NCBI GenBank assembly: GCA_011772425.1 | Contig: WVZO01000676.1 | Location: forward strand, 3,102 to 57,369 | Origin: Candidatus Aminicenantota bacterium | GTDB taxonomy: Bacteria > Acidobacteriota > Aminicenantia > UBA2199 | Length of the DNA stretch: 54,268 bases | Direction: 5' to 3' | Part shown: piece after piece, positions 1 to 8,709 of the stretch | How positions within the stretch are numbered: position 1 is the first letter of the stretch | How the letters are laid out: each line of letters starts with the position of its first letter | Notes under the pieces: model-generated | Databases searched by the model: none | Told to the model about the DNA's origin: nothing | The model's input: only the letters and a program-made list of their open reading frames with translations | Made by a program: the position numbers and the translations under genes

Positions 1-60
1 ATGAGATGATTCATTTCTTGACTCATATAATACTATTGCTGTCAAGATAAATCGTTTTTT

Positions 61-150
61 CCCGGAGATAATTTTTTTTCTACCGGAGAAAATCTGTTTT
101 CTACCGGAGATAAATATTTATCTCCCGGAGAAAAAAGTGTTTCTCCGGGG
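61..150. repeat. CCGGAGA hairpin cluster
   Basis: Six or so copies of CCGGAGA/TCTCCGG in about 90 bases. Positions 106-125 form a perfect 20-bp palindrome (GGAGATAAATA and its mirror). Positions 124-133 (CCCGGAGAAA) pair with 140-149 (TTTCTCCGGG) as a 10-bp stem with a 6-nt loop. It could act as a terminator-like or recombination structure for a gene left of the window; no T-tract follows directly, so the function is open. Confidence 0.6.
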
Positions 151-216
151 GGTAATTCGGTAATTCCTTGATGTCCGGCAGCGTAAATGAAAGAGAAATG
201 GCTCAGGTAAATAAAC

Positions 217-301
217 ACCGGCGGTAACTTGAAAAGACATCGTCGATAACGCCTCGAGACATCAGCGATAACGCGATGAGAGATCGGCGATTACTCGCGC
301 G
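217..301. repeat. 22-bp tandem array, left copy
   Basis: A short leader containing TAACTTGAAAA is followed by three 22-bp units at 236-257, 258-279 and 280-301, of the type GACATCAGCGATAACGCG plus four variable bases. There are no spacers, so this is not a CRISPR array. A homologous array with the same leader lies on the other side of the defence operon (13921-14072), in the same orientation. Confidence 0.85.
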
Positions 302-644
302 TGGTTTTGGAGATTTTGGTTCCAGGAAAATATAACGTTAAATATTCCTTATTGGGGCTTGAGAAATTATATTTCGTCTCCCCAATCCGTAAACAGTAAA
401 CAAAAATTTTTTTTGCTGAAAAGAGTACAAAAAAAATTTTTGCGGGCAAGCCCGCGTGGTGACGTTGACTGATTAAGTGAGCCGAAATCCTTCCCAGTTA
501 AGCCCCAAATAGGAGGAAAGGGGACAGGCAAGAAGGGCAGACGGTCAGTGAGTCAGGTGTGGGAGTACTTTGTTTCAAAGCTTTCAACCGCTTGTTTTAT
601 TTCCGGGAACGTGCATTCAAGGGCATCCAGTTTTAATAACCTCG

Positions 645-732
645 GGATTATTTACCTGGCACCTATTTCGCCTATCTACACCAATGATGGCCAGGTTGAT
701 GTTATTGGATTATTTACCTGGCACCTATTTCG
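645..732. repeat. 26-bp direct repeat, two copies
   Basis: Two identical 26-bp copies at 645-670 and 707-732 contain TATTTACCTGGCACCTATTT. A third copy with one mismatch lies at 14121-14146, ending two bases before the stop codon of the patatin gene. As with the 22-bp array, copies occur on both sides of the defence operon in the same orientation. Confidence 0.85.
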
Positions 733-1101
733 TCCCTTTCCCCTTAATATTTTTGATGGATTCAGGGGATTTATGGAGTTTGTAAAAAAGAAATTGAAAA
801 GTAAAAAAGTCAAAAAATAGTTCACCCGGACAATTGGTAAAATTAGAATTGCTGGATTTCCCCTTATTGAGTTTTGTTGCCAGGCAGAGAAAGCTTAGGC
901 AGAGAAAGCTTCCTACTTCAAACTGACCTACTGACTCTCTGACCTGCTTTCTTCTCAACCTCTCAACTTCTTCTCTTCCCCGTTTCCCCGTTTCTCCTCT
1001 TCTTCGCTTCCTAACTTCCTCGCTTCTTCTTTTGCTCCCTGCCCCTGCTCTCTTGCCAACTGCCAACTGAAAACGGTTGATCAGCGACAATGATTCTTCC
1101 C

Positions 1102-1332
1102 CCTTACAAATGCATTTGTTACACTTACAAGTGCATTTTTCACTCTTACAAATGCATTTGTACACCTTACAAGTCCATTTTTCACCCTTACAAATGCATT
1201 TTTCCTGCTTGCAAGTCCATTTTTCACCCTTACAAATGCATTTTTCCTGCTTGCAGGTCCATTTTTCACCCTTGCAAATGCATTTTTCCTGCTTGCAAGT
1301 CCATTTTTCCCCGATGCACGTTTATTTTCTTC
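1102..1332. repeat. 21-bp tandem repeat array (11 units)
   Basis: About eleven units of 21 bp, of the type CCTTACAAATGCATTTTTC, alternating with a sister unit that has CAAGTCCATTTTTC. The last unit (1312-1332) is degenerate. On the minus strand the unit reads AAAAATGCATTTGTAAGGG. A similar 21-bp period with an AAAATGC core occurs in the opposite orientation at 52521-52857. It lies 200 bp beyond the 3' end of the methylase gene and codes for no recognisable protein. Confidence 0.85.
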
Positions 1333-1529
1333 TTTCGAAAGCAGATTTTACTTTCGCTCAGTCAAATAGAATTTGGTGCCGGTTAAAATCTTCCGCTATC
1401 TCTCCAACTTCTTACTTCTTACTTCCTACTGACTTTCTTCTCTTCCTCGTTTCCCCGTTTCTTCTTCTTTCTTGCCAACTACCAACTCTCTGTGCTCTCT
1501 GTGTCCTCTGTGGCTAAATTAATTTAAAA

Positions 1530-4500
1530 TCATTCCTTTTCTTTAAATTCAAGTCTTTTCTGGGTGAATTCAATGTTTTCCTGGCTTTGATTTTCAGGGA
1601 CCAGTTTGAATTCCGTTTCATCCCCTGTATTTTCTTCCGGTTTCTTTGAACCTTTATCTTTGTTCTTGAATAGTCCTGCTTTTACTTCTTGTTCATGGAT
1701 GTGGTGGTTCAGTTCCAGGAGGCGTTTAAGGATTTGTTTTCGTGCTTCGGGTGAAATGGTAAATCGAACCCGGTCGTTTTCCGGTAAATAGTCCACCTCA
1801 TAAAAATCATGGGCCAGGTTTATATCGGTCCAGCCATAAGCTTTTAAAACAGCCTCATCCATTTGTTTGTGAAGTTGCCGCAGTTTAAGTATATCTTGTA
1901 AAGCGGTTTCACAGGTATCCTGGTCTTTTTTACTTTCTTTTTTGATTTGTTCGCTGGTTAAATCTTTGGAGTGGAAGAGGTTATAGGTTTTGGTGAGGCC
2001 AAGTTCCAGTATGAGCATGATTTGTCTACGAAATTCATGATATTCCTCCCCAATCCTTTCTAATTCATTTTCCATCTCCTCCGAAAGATTTTGAGGAAAA
2101 GGAAAGGTTTCAAAACAATCAGAGGGAGCATATCTTAATCGAGTTTCCAATGTCGAACTGTACTTTCTGGCCCATTCATAATGAATGGAACTTTGTAAAT
2201 TAGCAAAAAAAGAATAACTTTCGTATGGGAATATAATCATACCGGTAGAATAAACTAAACCATTGGGCAAAAAAGAAAATGATGGGAATTTGGTTATCTG
2301 GGATATTGCTAAAACTCGTTTTAATTTCTTGATTTTCCTATATAATTTAGGTCTTTTTTCGGCATAATGCCACCAATTTTCTCTATTAGATTTTCTTTTT
2401 GTTTTATCACGTACAGGTTTTACTTTATCTAACACAATTTTAAAACATTCTTCATATTCTTTTGCTTTTTCGAGACTCCAATCAAAAAAATTAATTACCC
2501 AGCGAGAGGGAATTTGGTCAAATTTTTGAGTTAAATCATTACCTGTAATGAATGGAAAAAGAATATCTTCATTTTTTTTATTTTTATCAATTAATTCTTG
2601 GACTTCTGTATATTCTAGCATAAACCCCTCTCCAAAAATATCACTTCCTTTAAAGCTCTTATCTATATTACGGTTAAGTTTGTAGGGAGTAACTAAAGTA
2701 TCTACATCGAAATAAGAACTAATAAATGGAACCTTTTCTCCATTAAGAATGCGTAAACCGCTAAACTCTCCTTTTTTTATTGAAAGTAAAGATACCATTA
2801 ATGATGCGATTCCTGGCCATTTAATAGATTTTGAAACAAAGTTAATATTTCCTTTACTTTCTAAAATAAAATCTAAACCACTTTGCCTTGTATCCCCTTG
2901 AGATATTGTGTTTGTTGTAATTAATGATAGAAATCCATTAAAGCAAAGAATATTATAAATTCTCCTTAGAAAATAAACAACATAGTCTGATTGGCCAAGA
3001 ACAAATTGAAAATTATGTTTTAAGTAGTTTAAATAATTATCACCATACATGCCACTTATCTTTTTCCCTCCTAAATAAGGAGGATTTCCCAATATACAAT
3101 CAAACCCACCTTTTGCAAAGACATCGGGGAATTCAAGGAACCAATGAAAGAATCGGCGTTTTTGGGCTTCTGCCAGGGCAGCAATTGCCTGTTCGGACTC
3201 AACCAGTTCATAGCCGGAAAAGTATTTCCGGTACCCGGCATCGGTAATCAATTTTTGCATATTCTCTTCTGTTTTGGGAATAAAGAACTGGGCCACCTGG
3301 ATATCAGCCAGGCTTTTCACGCGAACGAACTGTGCTTCACTGGTAAGATGGATATACTCTTTTCGTTTATTTTCAACTTCTTCCGGGGCATTTTCAGGAA
3401 GCGAATTGAATTGTTTAAATATCTCGGCAATATCGTGCATGGGTAATTTTACCGCCTGGTCAAAATTCAAAAGCGCTAATTTCTCTTTCTTCTGCTTTTT
3501 ATTTAACCTGGCAAATTCCTGTGCTACTTCTTTAGTATCACCGGGAAGAGTCTTAAATGCCTCATCGGCAATACCTTTTTCCAATTCTTCCATATGTGCC
3601 AATCCCACAATGGAATCGCCGCACTTGATATGATGGTCCAGGAAATTCAACGGCTCACCGGGATTGTGCGCTTCCAACCAGAGCGCCACTTTACAAAGCT
3701 CCACAGCCAATGGGTTCTTATCTACCCCGTAAATACAATTCCTTATTGTATCCCTAATCCCTTTGCGGAGTGGAGTGGGAGACGGCTGCTCTTCCCCGGT
3801 TCGAACCCGTGCCAATTCGGTGCCAATACGCCGGGCCGCATTTAAAAGAATGTGCCCGCTTCCGCAGGCCACATCACAGACGGTTATAGATTTCAGTGCC
3901 TCTTCTTTTTTCTCTTGCTTTAACTTCTCTTCGATCACATGGTCCAGGGAATGCTTTATTAACGGCTGCACCAATTCATCAGGGGTGTAATGAGAACCGG
4001 ACGTAGAACGCTCGGTTCCCCTGACAAACTGAAACGCCCTCCGGGTTTTCTCAGTCCCGAATGCGGGGGCATATTCCAGCAGCCCCTCATAAACCGACCC
4101 GAATTCTTCCACGTTTAAAGAACCGTAATTGATGCGCATCAATTGCCCGGTATTCTTGTTTTCAAACAGGCTGAGCCGTTTCAACGCTTCCAAAAGCACC
4201 TTGTTTTCCAACCGGCATTGCTTGAAAACACCAATGGCATTGGGATCAAAAAGATCGCCGGCGAGCGGTTTTATGTCAAGAAACTTTCCTTTTTTTTCAT
4301 CTTCAAAAAGCCGGAACGTGTGAAGCAGCCCCACCCACAGGTCACTGTTAGTGTCCTGCAAATGACGCAGGGTTTCACATCGCTTCCTCAATTGGGTGAC
4401 ACTGTAATAGTTATAATAAATGTCCTGGTTCCGACGGTCCACACCTTCAGGATAAATCAAGTGACGCTCCTCGATGACCATTAAAAACAGGAGCCTATAA

Positions 4501-5357
4501 ATAAGACGCAACATATACTGGTAAAATTCATTGGGTGTTAATTTCTCTTGCTCAATCTCTTCCCGCAGCAGCGTATTGGCGGGATGAATAAGAAATCCAT
4601 CGGCCAGTGTCTTGATGGCTGTCTCAACAGCATCGCTCAAGCCTTCCCGTATGCGTGCCCCGGAATCCAACGAATCCTGGTGATAAGCTTCGATGAGACT
4701 GACAGGACCCTCATCCGGGGTCTGAGGCATCCGGCTGGCATGAAGCAGCCGGAACATCAGGGCAAAGTCGGCATAATGCTCATCTTCCATCATGGTGCGC
4801 AAATCAAACTCGATAAAGGAAAGCTTCACCAACCGGCTGCTGTCCCTGAGCACACGGAGATATATCCCATTGGTGACAATGGCATATAAATGTTCAGTGA
4901 GGTTCAAATATTCCTGGACCAGTCCATGGGGCGACATGCGCGGGCCACCTTCCTCCCGTTTCCTGTCCAGGCTGTCGTTAAATCCCATGATATGAATAGG
5001 AAAACCCTTTAACCCCTCATCACGATGGCTGATGGCATAGGTCTGGTTATTGACAATTTCCGCTTTAGATGAGAATTGGGCGTCATAACCCAGGAACCCG
5101 AGGAAAGGAATCATCCAGAACTTTCGCGTCTCGGTAACCCCGGATTTATCGGAATTAACCCGGTCTTGATGCCGTTTGAATATACGCCATAAATCCTGGG
5201 CATCAGCCCAGGCCGCAGCAATTTCATCTTTGACTTTGGTGCCCTTTTTAAGGCCGAAATCACCGGGCACCTGGCCTTTTAATTCTTCTTGCGCAATCTT
5301 TTCAAGGATGTCAGCAGTAAATATCGAACCTTCTAACCGTACCGTCGTAAATTTCAT
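1530..5357 (-). CDS. DISARM-type adenine-N6 DNA methyltransferase (DrmMI-like, Eco57I family)
   Basis: A 1275-residue protein predicted to methylate adenine in host DNA and so mark it as self. The SAM-binding motif I is DVACGSGH at residues 495-502, and the catalytic motif IV NPPY is at 758-761, typical of gamma-type N6-adenine methylases of the Eco57I/PglX group. The first 430 residues are a helical region of the sort that precedes such methylases in DISARM and BREX. The part after about 900 should hold the target-recognition domain. No separate endonuclease motif is evident. It is the last gene of the three-gene operon, 289 bp after the SNF2 helicase. Its start is preceded by GGAGG 13 nt upstream, and that GGAGG belongs to the palindromic element at 5370-5526. 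A stand-alone type IIG enzyme is the alternative, but the neighbours favour a DISARM-like role. Confidence 0.85.
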   Translation of the reverse strand: MKFTTVRLEGSIFTADILEKIAQEELKGQVPGDFGLKKGTKVKDEIAAAWADAQDLWRIFKRHQDRVNSDKSGVTETRKFWMIPFLGFLGYDAQFSSKAEIVNNQTYAISHRDEGLKGFPIHIMGFNDSLDRKREEGGPRMSPHGLVQEYLNLTEHLYAIVTNGIYLRVLRDSSRLVKLSFIEFDLRTMMEDEHYADFALMFRLLHASRMPQTPDEGPVSLIEAYHQDSLDSGARIREGLSDAVETAIKTLADGFLIHPANTLLREEIEQEKLTPNEFYQYMLRLIYRLLFLMVIEERHLIYPEGVDRRNQDIYYNYYSVTQLRKRCETLRHLQDTNSDLWVGLLHTFRLFEDEKKGKFLDIKPLAGDLFDPNAIGVFKQCRLENKVLLEALKRLSLFENKNTGQLMRINYGSLNVEEFGSVYEGLLEYAPAFGTEKTRRAFQFVRGTERSTSGSHYTPDELVQPLIKHSLDHVIEEKLKQEKKEEALKSITVCDVACGSGHILLNAARRIGTELARVRTGEEQPSPTPLRKGIRDTIRNCIYGVDKNPLAVELCKVALWLEAHNPGEPLNFLDHHIKCGDSIVGLAHMEELEKGIADEAFKTLPGDTKEVAQEFARLNKKQKKEKLALLNFDQAVKLPMHDIAEIFKQFNSLPENAPEEVENKRKEYIHLTSEAQFVRVKSLADIQVAQFFIPKTEENMQKLITDAGYRKYFSGYELVESEQAIAALAEAQKRRFFHWFLEFPDVFAKGGFDCILGNPPYLGGKKISGMYGDNYLNYLKHNFQFVLGQSDYVVYFLRRIYNILCFNGFLSLITTNTISQGDTRQSGLDFILESKGNINFVSKSIKWPGIASLMVSLLSIKKGEFSGLRILNGEKVPFISSYFDVDTLVTPYKLNRNIDKSFKGSDIFGEGFMLEYTEVQELIDKNKKNEDILFPFITGNDLTQKFDQIPSRWVINFFDWSLEKAKEYEECFKIVLDKVKPVRDKTKRKSNRENWWHYAEKRPKLYRKIKKLKRVLAISQITKFPSFSFLPNGLVYSTGMIIFPYESYSFFANLQSSIHYEWARKYSSTLETRLRYAPSDCFETFPFPQNLSEEMENELERIGEEYHEFRRQIMLILELGLTKTYNLFHSKDLTSEQIKKESKKDQDTCETALQDILKLRQLHKQMDEAVLKAYGWTDINLAHDFYEVDYLPENDRVRFTISPEARKQILKRLLELNHHIHEQEVKAGLFKNKDKGSKKPEENTGDETEFKLVPENQSQENIEFTQKRLEFKEKE

Positions 5358-5369
5358 AGTTTAATTTAT

Positions 5370-5526
5370 GCCTCCGGCGGCCAGGGGGGCTCTTTTCGAG
5401 AAAACCCCACTGCGTGGGGGAGCATTTGCAGTGCCAGGACGGCGTACGACGCTTCAAACGACGTATCGTCTCCAAGGGTATTCCTTAATACCGCACTGTA
5501 AGTGCCCCTGGACCCCCCGCAAAAAC
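5370..5526. repeat. palindromic element copy A, expanded form
   Basis: It begins GCCTCCGGCGGCCAGGGG and ends CCCCTGGACCCCCCGCAAAAA, like the shorter copies at 24950 and 28194. The outer stem is CCAGGGG (5381-5387) with CCCCTGG (5505-5511). The centre is expanded by about 90 nt into further arms: TTTTCGAGAAAA, CCCCAC/GTGGGG (5405-5419), CATTTGCAGTGC/GCACTGTAAGTG (5423-5434 with 5493-5504), an imperfect GACG...CGTC arm, and GGTATT/AATACC (5477-5492). On the minus strand the element places GGAGG 13 nt before the methylase start codon. Confidence 0.8.
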
Positions 5527-5640
5527 TTTTCATTAATTTTTTGTTTGTAATTTTGAACATTGTAATTTGGAATTTGTTTGTAATTTGTAATTTGTGATTT
5601 GTAATTTTTATCATTGTGTCTCTTCGTGGCTAAAAAATCC
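5527..5640. repeat. AT-rich TTTGTAATTTG low-complexity repeat
   Basis: Irregular repeats of TTTGTAATTTG between copy A and the SNF2 gene, ending in a GTGTCTCTTCGTGGCTAAA segment related to the CACAGAGGACACAGAG family. The minus-strand frame through it (KITNHKLQITNK and so on) is a by-product of the repeat. Confidence 0.6.
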
Positions 5641-5646
5641 TGTGTC

Positions 5647-8502
5647 TCATAAATCCTCCGCGGTAATCTTATCGGGTAACAAGATATAAATACCCATTAC
5701 ATCCATGGGCAGCACGGGTTTAACGATTTTATACCGCTTGCCGCCTACAACAGTACGAAAACGCTCATGCGCATCGATAAGTACCTGTGCCCTCTGCAAG
5801 GCAACATTATCCAGTATTTCTCTTATTTCTTTAATATCCTCCAATTCGTTTTCCAGGAAATAAGCAGTCGCTTCGTTAGATACATTAGAAGTAGAAACAG
5901 CAACACGCATCAACCGTTCCACTTCGTTTTCTTCTACTATGTCACCATTTGCCGGGTTTCCCCGGTATCCCCATACCAACATCTCTTCAGCTACCATCTG
6001 ACGGCCTGTTTTTTTCTCCTCCAGCACATTCCTTACCCGCAAAAGTAAGAACGTGGTTTTTTCCGTCACATTCCTGGTTTTAATCACAGCAGCCCTGGCT
6101 GCACGGTTTCGGCTGTCCGGCTTAAACGAATGAGCCAACACATACTGGCACAACTGCTCAACAAAAGCATGATTCCTGCCCAAATAAAGATACCCCTCCG
6201 GCGTTGGCGAATGAAAACTAACTTTCAAAACTTTTGCTTCGGGCAAAATTTCCTTAAGGACCGGCGGTAAATTAAGGGGATACAACGAATAGCCCTTTTT
6301 CTTTTTATCTTTTTGAATCTGTACCCCCAGCAGGGATGTAAGGGTTTCAGTGACAAATGCCTCTACTGCTTCCGGGCTGCCCACAGCCTGGTCGGATTGT
6401 TTTAAATCCTCTTCGATCTCATCAGCCTTGATGGCATTCTGGGCAAAAATAGTGCGTGATTCTTTTTCCCGATCCGCTGCTTCTTCAATAGCCCTGCTGG
6501 CTTCCAGCTCCTTTTGCTTAAAGGGATCATCTTCCCCAAAATCAAGGCGCCGCTGTTGACCGTCATCAGAAAGGTTCTCCCGCCGCATCACCTCCTGGAA
6601 AACAGCATCCACAAAAGATTGGGTATCTTCAGAGAAAGGAATGGCAATACCGATGGCTTTGCGAATCTGGCGCACCTTCTTCAATAATACTTTAAATACA
6701 ATTCTATCGATGGGATTCTCTTCGCTGTAAAGTAGATAGGCTTTAACCTCTTTGGCCTGTTGACCGTAACGGTCGATACGTCCTTCCCTTTGCTCCAGCC
6801 GGTTGGGATTCCAGGGCAAATCATAATGAAGCACAGCAGTAAATTGTTCCTGTAAATTAATACCTTCACTGAGGCAGTCGGTGGCAACCAGTACTTTATG
6901 CTCAGAAACTGCCATTTCCTCGATACGTGATTTTCGTACATCGTCAGGGTCTTCACTGGTAATTACCTGCAAATCGACTTCAATACCTTTTTTAGTAAAC
7001 TCCTCTTTAAGCACTGCGCCAACATAATTGGCTGTGGCTATAAACCGGCAGAAAATCACCGGGGTAAATCCCTGGTCCAGCCATTGGGTAATGATTTGCA
7101 GGGTAGTTAAAACTTTATTATCGTCAAACAGGTTTTGCAGTTCTTCCAGTTCCTTTGCCATTTGGTTTAACCGGGAAATTTCGTTGTCCGACCATGAGGC
7201 CCGGTTAAGGATACCCGAAGGCATATAGTCTTGCGCCCCGTACTCTACATCCAGTATAAGATTGGATTGGTCTTCGTCCTCGATAGGTTTTTCATCCAAT
7301 TCCCCGGCTTTTTTTATACGGTTTTTCAGCATCTCAACGCCTGCGGCCGGGCTTGACATTACACCCCTCAATAACGCCAGCACCGCCCAATATCTTATTC
7401 TCTGCCGCCCCTGGTACGGTTCCCCGGGCGTTGTTAAACTCAGGGCAAATTTTCGTATTTTAATGTAAAAAGCAGCATATTTTGGTGACAATTCATACTT
7501 GTATTCCCCCGGGTCCCTGTGAGGAAAAGGTGTATCCTGGTCCATCCATTTCTCCACATCCTTTCGCCGTCTCTGCACATAATAACGGGCCAATTCCCGC
7601 CGCTGCTGTTGGGTGGCTGCAGGTAAATCCATGGTTTCATATTCGGGTTTGATTAACCCCAGCAAGGAATTAAACTGTTCCGCTTTTCCGCTGTGAGGTG
7701 TTGCAGTTAAGAGAATGAGATGTTGCCCTGGTTTTTGAGAGATATCCTTAATCAGCCTGTGGCGCTGCTGCTGCACCTTATGGGAACGGCTGTGAATGGA
7801 ACACGTATGAGCTTCGTCCACGATAACCAGCTCCGGGCAGTCCTGGATAAACATCTGGCGCCGCGCCGGTGATTTGATATAATCGATAGAAATCACCTGG
7901 TACGGATAATATTGAAACACACCAATATCACCGGGAATTTCACGGTCCAATCGTGCCTGGGTATTGGTGCGAATAACCACGGCATCGATACCGAATTTGT
8001 CTTTTAATTCCTCCTGCCACTGCTCACACAAATGGGGCAGCACAATCACGGCAAAACGGGAGATTTCACCCCGCTCCAGGAGTTCCTTTAAAACAATGAG
8101 CGCTTCAATGGTTTTGCCTACACCTACATCATCGGCGATCAAAACCCGGAGGGGATAGTTTTGCCTTAAGGCCATAATCAAAGGGACCATTTGATACGCG
8201 CGTGGTCTGAAAGACAGTTTTCCCATGGAACGAAAAGGCCCGGAAGCATTGCGAATGGAGAGCCGGGCCGCATTGTACAACAGGCGGGCCGATGCAAAAT
8301 CTCCAAGGTCTTCGCTGCCGGGATGGGGAAACTCTGCCGATTCCAAAAGGTCTTCTTCAAAATCTAAAGGCCGGTAAATGCCGGTTATATCTTCTTCGGA
8401 ACCGTCCAGGGGTTTGAGCAGGACTAAATCGTCATCCGGGGAGGGCAGTACCACCCAATCCCTGTCTCTTACATGAACTAAAGCGCCGGGTTTAAATTGC
8501 AT
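5647..8502 (-). CDS. SNF2-family helicase, DrmD-like
   Basis: A 951-residue superfamily 2 ATPase predicted to translocate on double-stranded DNA. Walker A is DDVGVGKT (124-131), Walker B is DEAH (229-232) and motif VI is QREGRIDRYGQ (571-581). The N-terminus, with KPGALVHVRDRDWVVLPS followed by a region leading to RAYQ and ADDVGVGKT, matches the layout I recall for SNF2 proteins of class 1 DISARM (DrmD). It lies 207 bp after the large helicase gene and 289 bp before the methylase gene, all in one direction. No nuclease domain is visible. General chromatin-like SNF2 or RapA proteins are alternatives, but the gene context argues for DISARM. The ATG start is preceded by a modest AGGTAACAGGC sequence. 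Confidence 0.88.
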   Translation of the reverse strand: MQFKPGALVHVRDRDWVVLPSPDDDLVLLKPLDGSEEDITGIYRPLDFEEDLLESAEFPHPGSEDLGDFASARLLYNAARLSIRNASGPFRSMGKLSFRPRAYQMVPLIMALRQNYPLRVLIADDVGVGKTIEALIVLKELLERGEISRFAVIVLPHLCEQWQEELKDKFGIDAVVIRTNTQARLDREIPGDIGVFQYYPYQVISIDYIKSPARRQMFIQDCPELVIVDEAHTCSIHSRSHKVQQQRHRLIKDISQKPGQHLILLTATPHSGKAEQFNSLLGLIKPEYETMDLPAATQQQRRELARYYVQRRRKDVEKWMDQDTPFPHRDPGEYKYELSPKYAAFYIKIRKFALSLTTPGEPYQGRQRIRYWAVLALLRGVMSSPAAGVEMLKNRIKKAGELDEKPIEDEDQSNLILDVEYGAQDYMPSGILNRASWSDNEISRLNQMAKELEELQNLFDDNKVLTTLQIITQWLDQGFTPVIFCRFIATANYVGAVLKEEFTKKGIEVDLQVITSEDPDDVRKSRIEEMAVSEHKVLVATDCLSEGINLQEQFTAVLHYDLPWNPNRLEQREGRIDRYGQQAKEVKAYLLYSEENPIDRIVFKVLLKKVRQIRKAIGIAIPFSEDTQSFVDAVFQEVMRRENLSDDGQQRRLDFGEDDPFKQKELEASRAIEEAADREKESRTIFAQNAIKADEIEEDLKQSDQAVGSPEAVEAFVTETLTSLLGVQIQKDKKKKGYSLYPLNLPPVLKEILPEAKVLKVSFHSPTPEGYLYLGRNHAFVEQLCQYVLAHSFKPDSRNRAARAAVIKTRNVTEKTTFLLLRVRNVLEEKKTGRQMVAEEMLVWGYRGNPANGDIVEENEVERLMRVAVSTSNVSNEATAYFLENELEDIKEIREILDNVALQRAQVLIDAHERFRTVVGGKRYKIVKPVLPMDVMGIYILLPDKITAEDL

Positions 8503-8571
8503 GCCTGTTACCTATCCATTTTAAAAGTAATTTATATCATAGAATCACGGTTTTTGGCAACACTCTTTTTT

Positions 8572-8673
8572 TAGCCACGGAGGACGCGGAATTGTTTTTT
8601 TGCCACAGAGGACACAGAGGACACAGAGAAGAGAAAAATTTTTCCCCTCTGTGCCCTCTGTATCCTCTGTGGC
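8572..8673. repeat. CACAGAGGACACAGAG inverted-repeat element
   Basis: The segment 8602-8673 is a large imperfect inverted repeat: GCCACAGAGGACACAGAGG on the left mirrors CCTCTGTATCCTCTGTGGC on the right. A third arm, AGCCACGGAGGACGCGGA, starts near 8575. Related fragments occur at about 1490-1520 and 5620-5635. Similar sequences are scattered in many environmental bacterial genomes. It fills the 207-bp gap between the two helicase genes and would form a strong hairpin in the operon transcript. Confidence 0.8.
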
Positions 8674-8709
8674 TGATAAATCTCCTGGGGCTAAAAACAA
8701 CTCGGTGTC

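Larger units (their letters stand above)
1..1529. other. gene-free repeat-rich flank
   Basis: No credible coding region is seen here. The stretch holds hairpins built on CCGGAGA (about 60-150), a 22-bp tandem array (217-301), two copies of a 26-bp repeat (645-732), pyrimidine-rich low-complexity DNA (about 900-1070 and 1395-1500) and a 21-bp tandem array (1102-1332). Open frames here come from the repeats: a 21-bp period keeps all frames open and gives Cys/Lys-rich or Phe/His-rich nonsense peptides. Confidence 0.8.

Noticed and set aside
217..301. Possible CRISPR array (also 13921-14072 and 1102-1332)
   Set aside because: The units follow each other without unique spacers (22-bp and 21-bp periods), and no cas gene is present.
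548..820. 90-residue plus-strand ORF over the 26-bp repeats
   Set aside because: The peptide repeats because of the DNA repeat; it has no ribosome binding site and no domain.
725..1517. Cys/Lys-rich and Phe-rich ORFs on both strands
   Set aside because: They arise from the 21-bp array and pyrimidine-rich low-complexity DNA, and several overlap each other on opposite strands.
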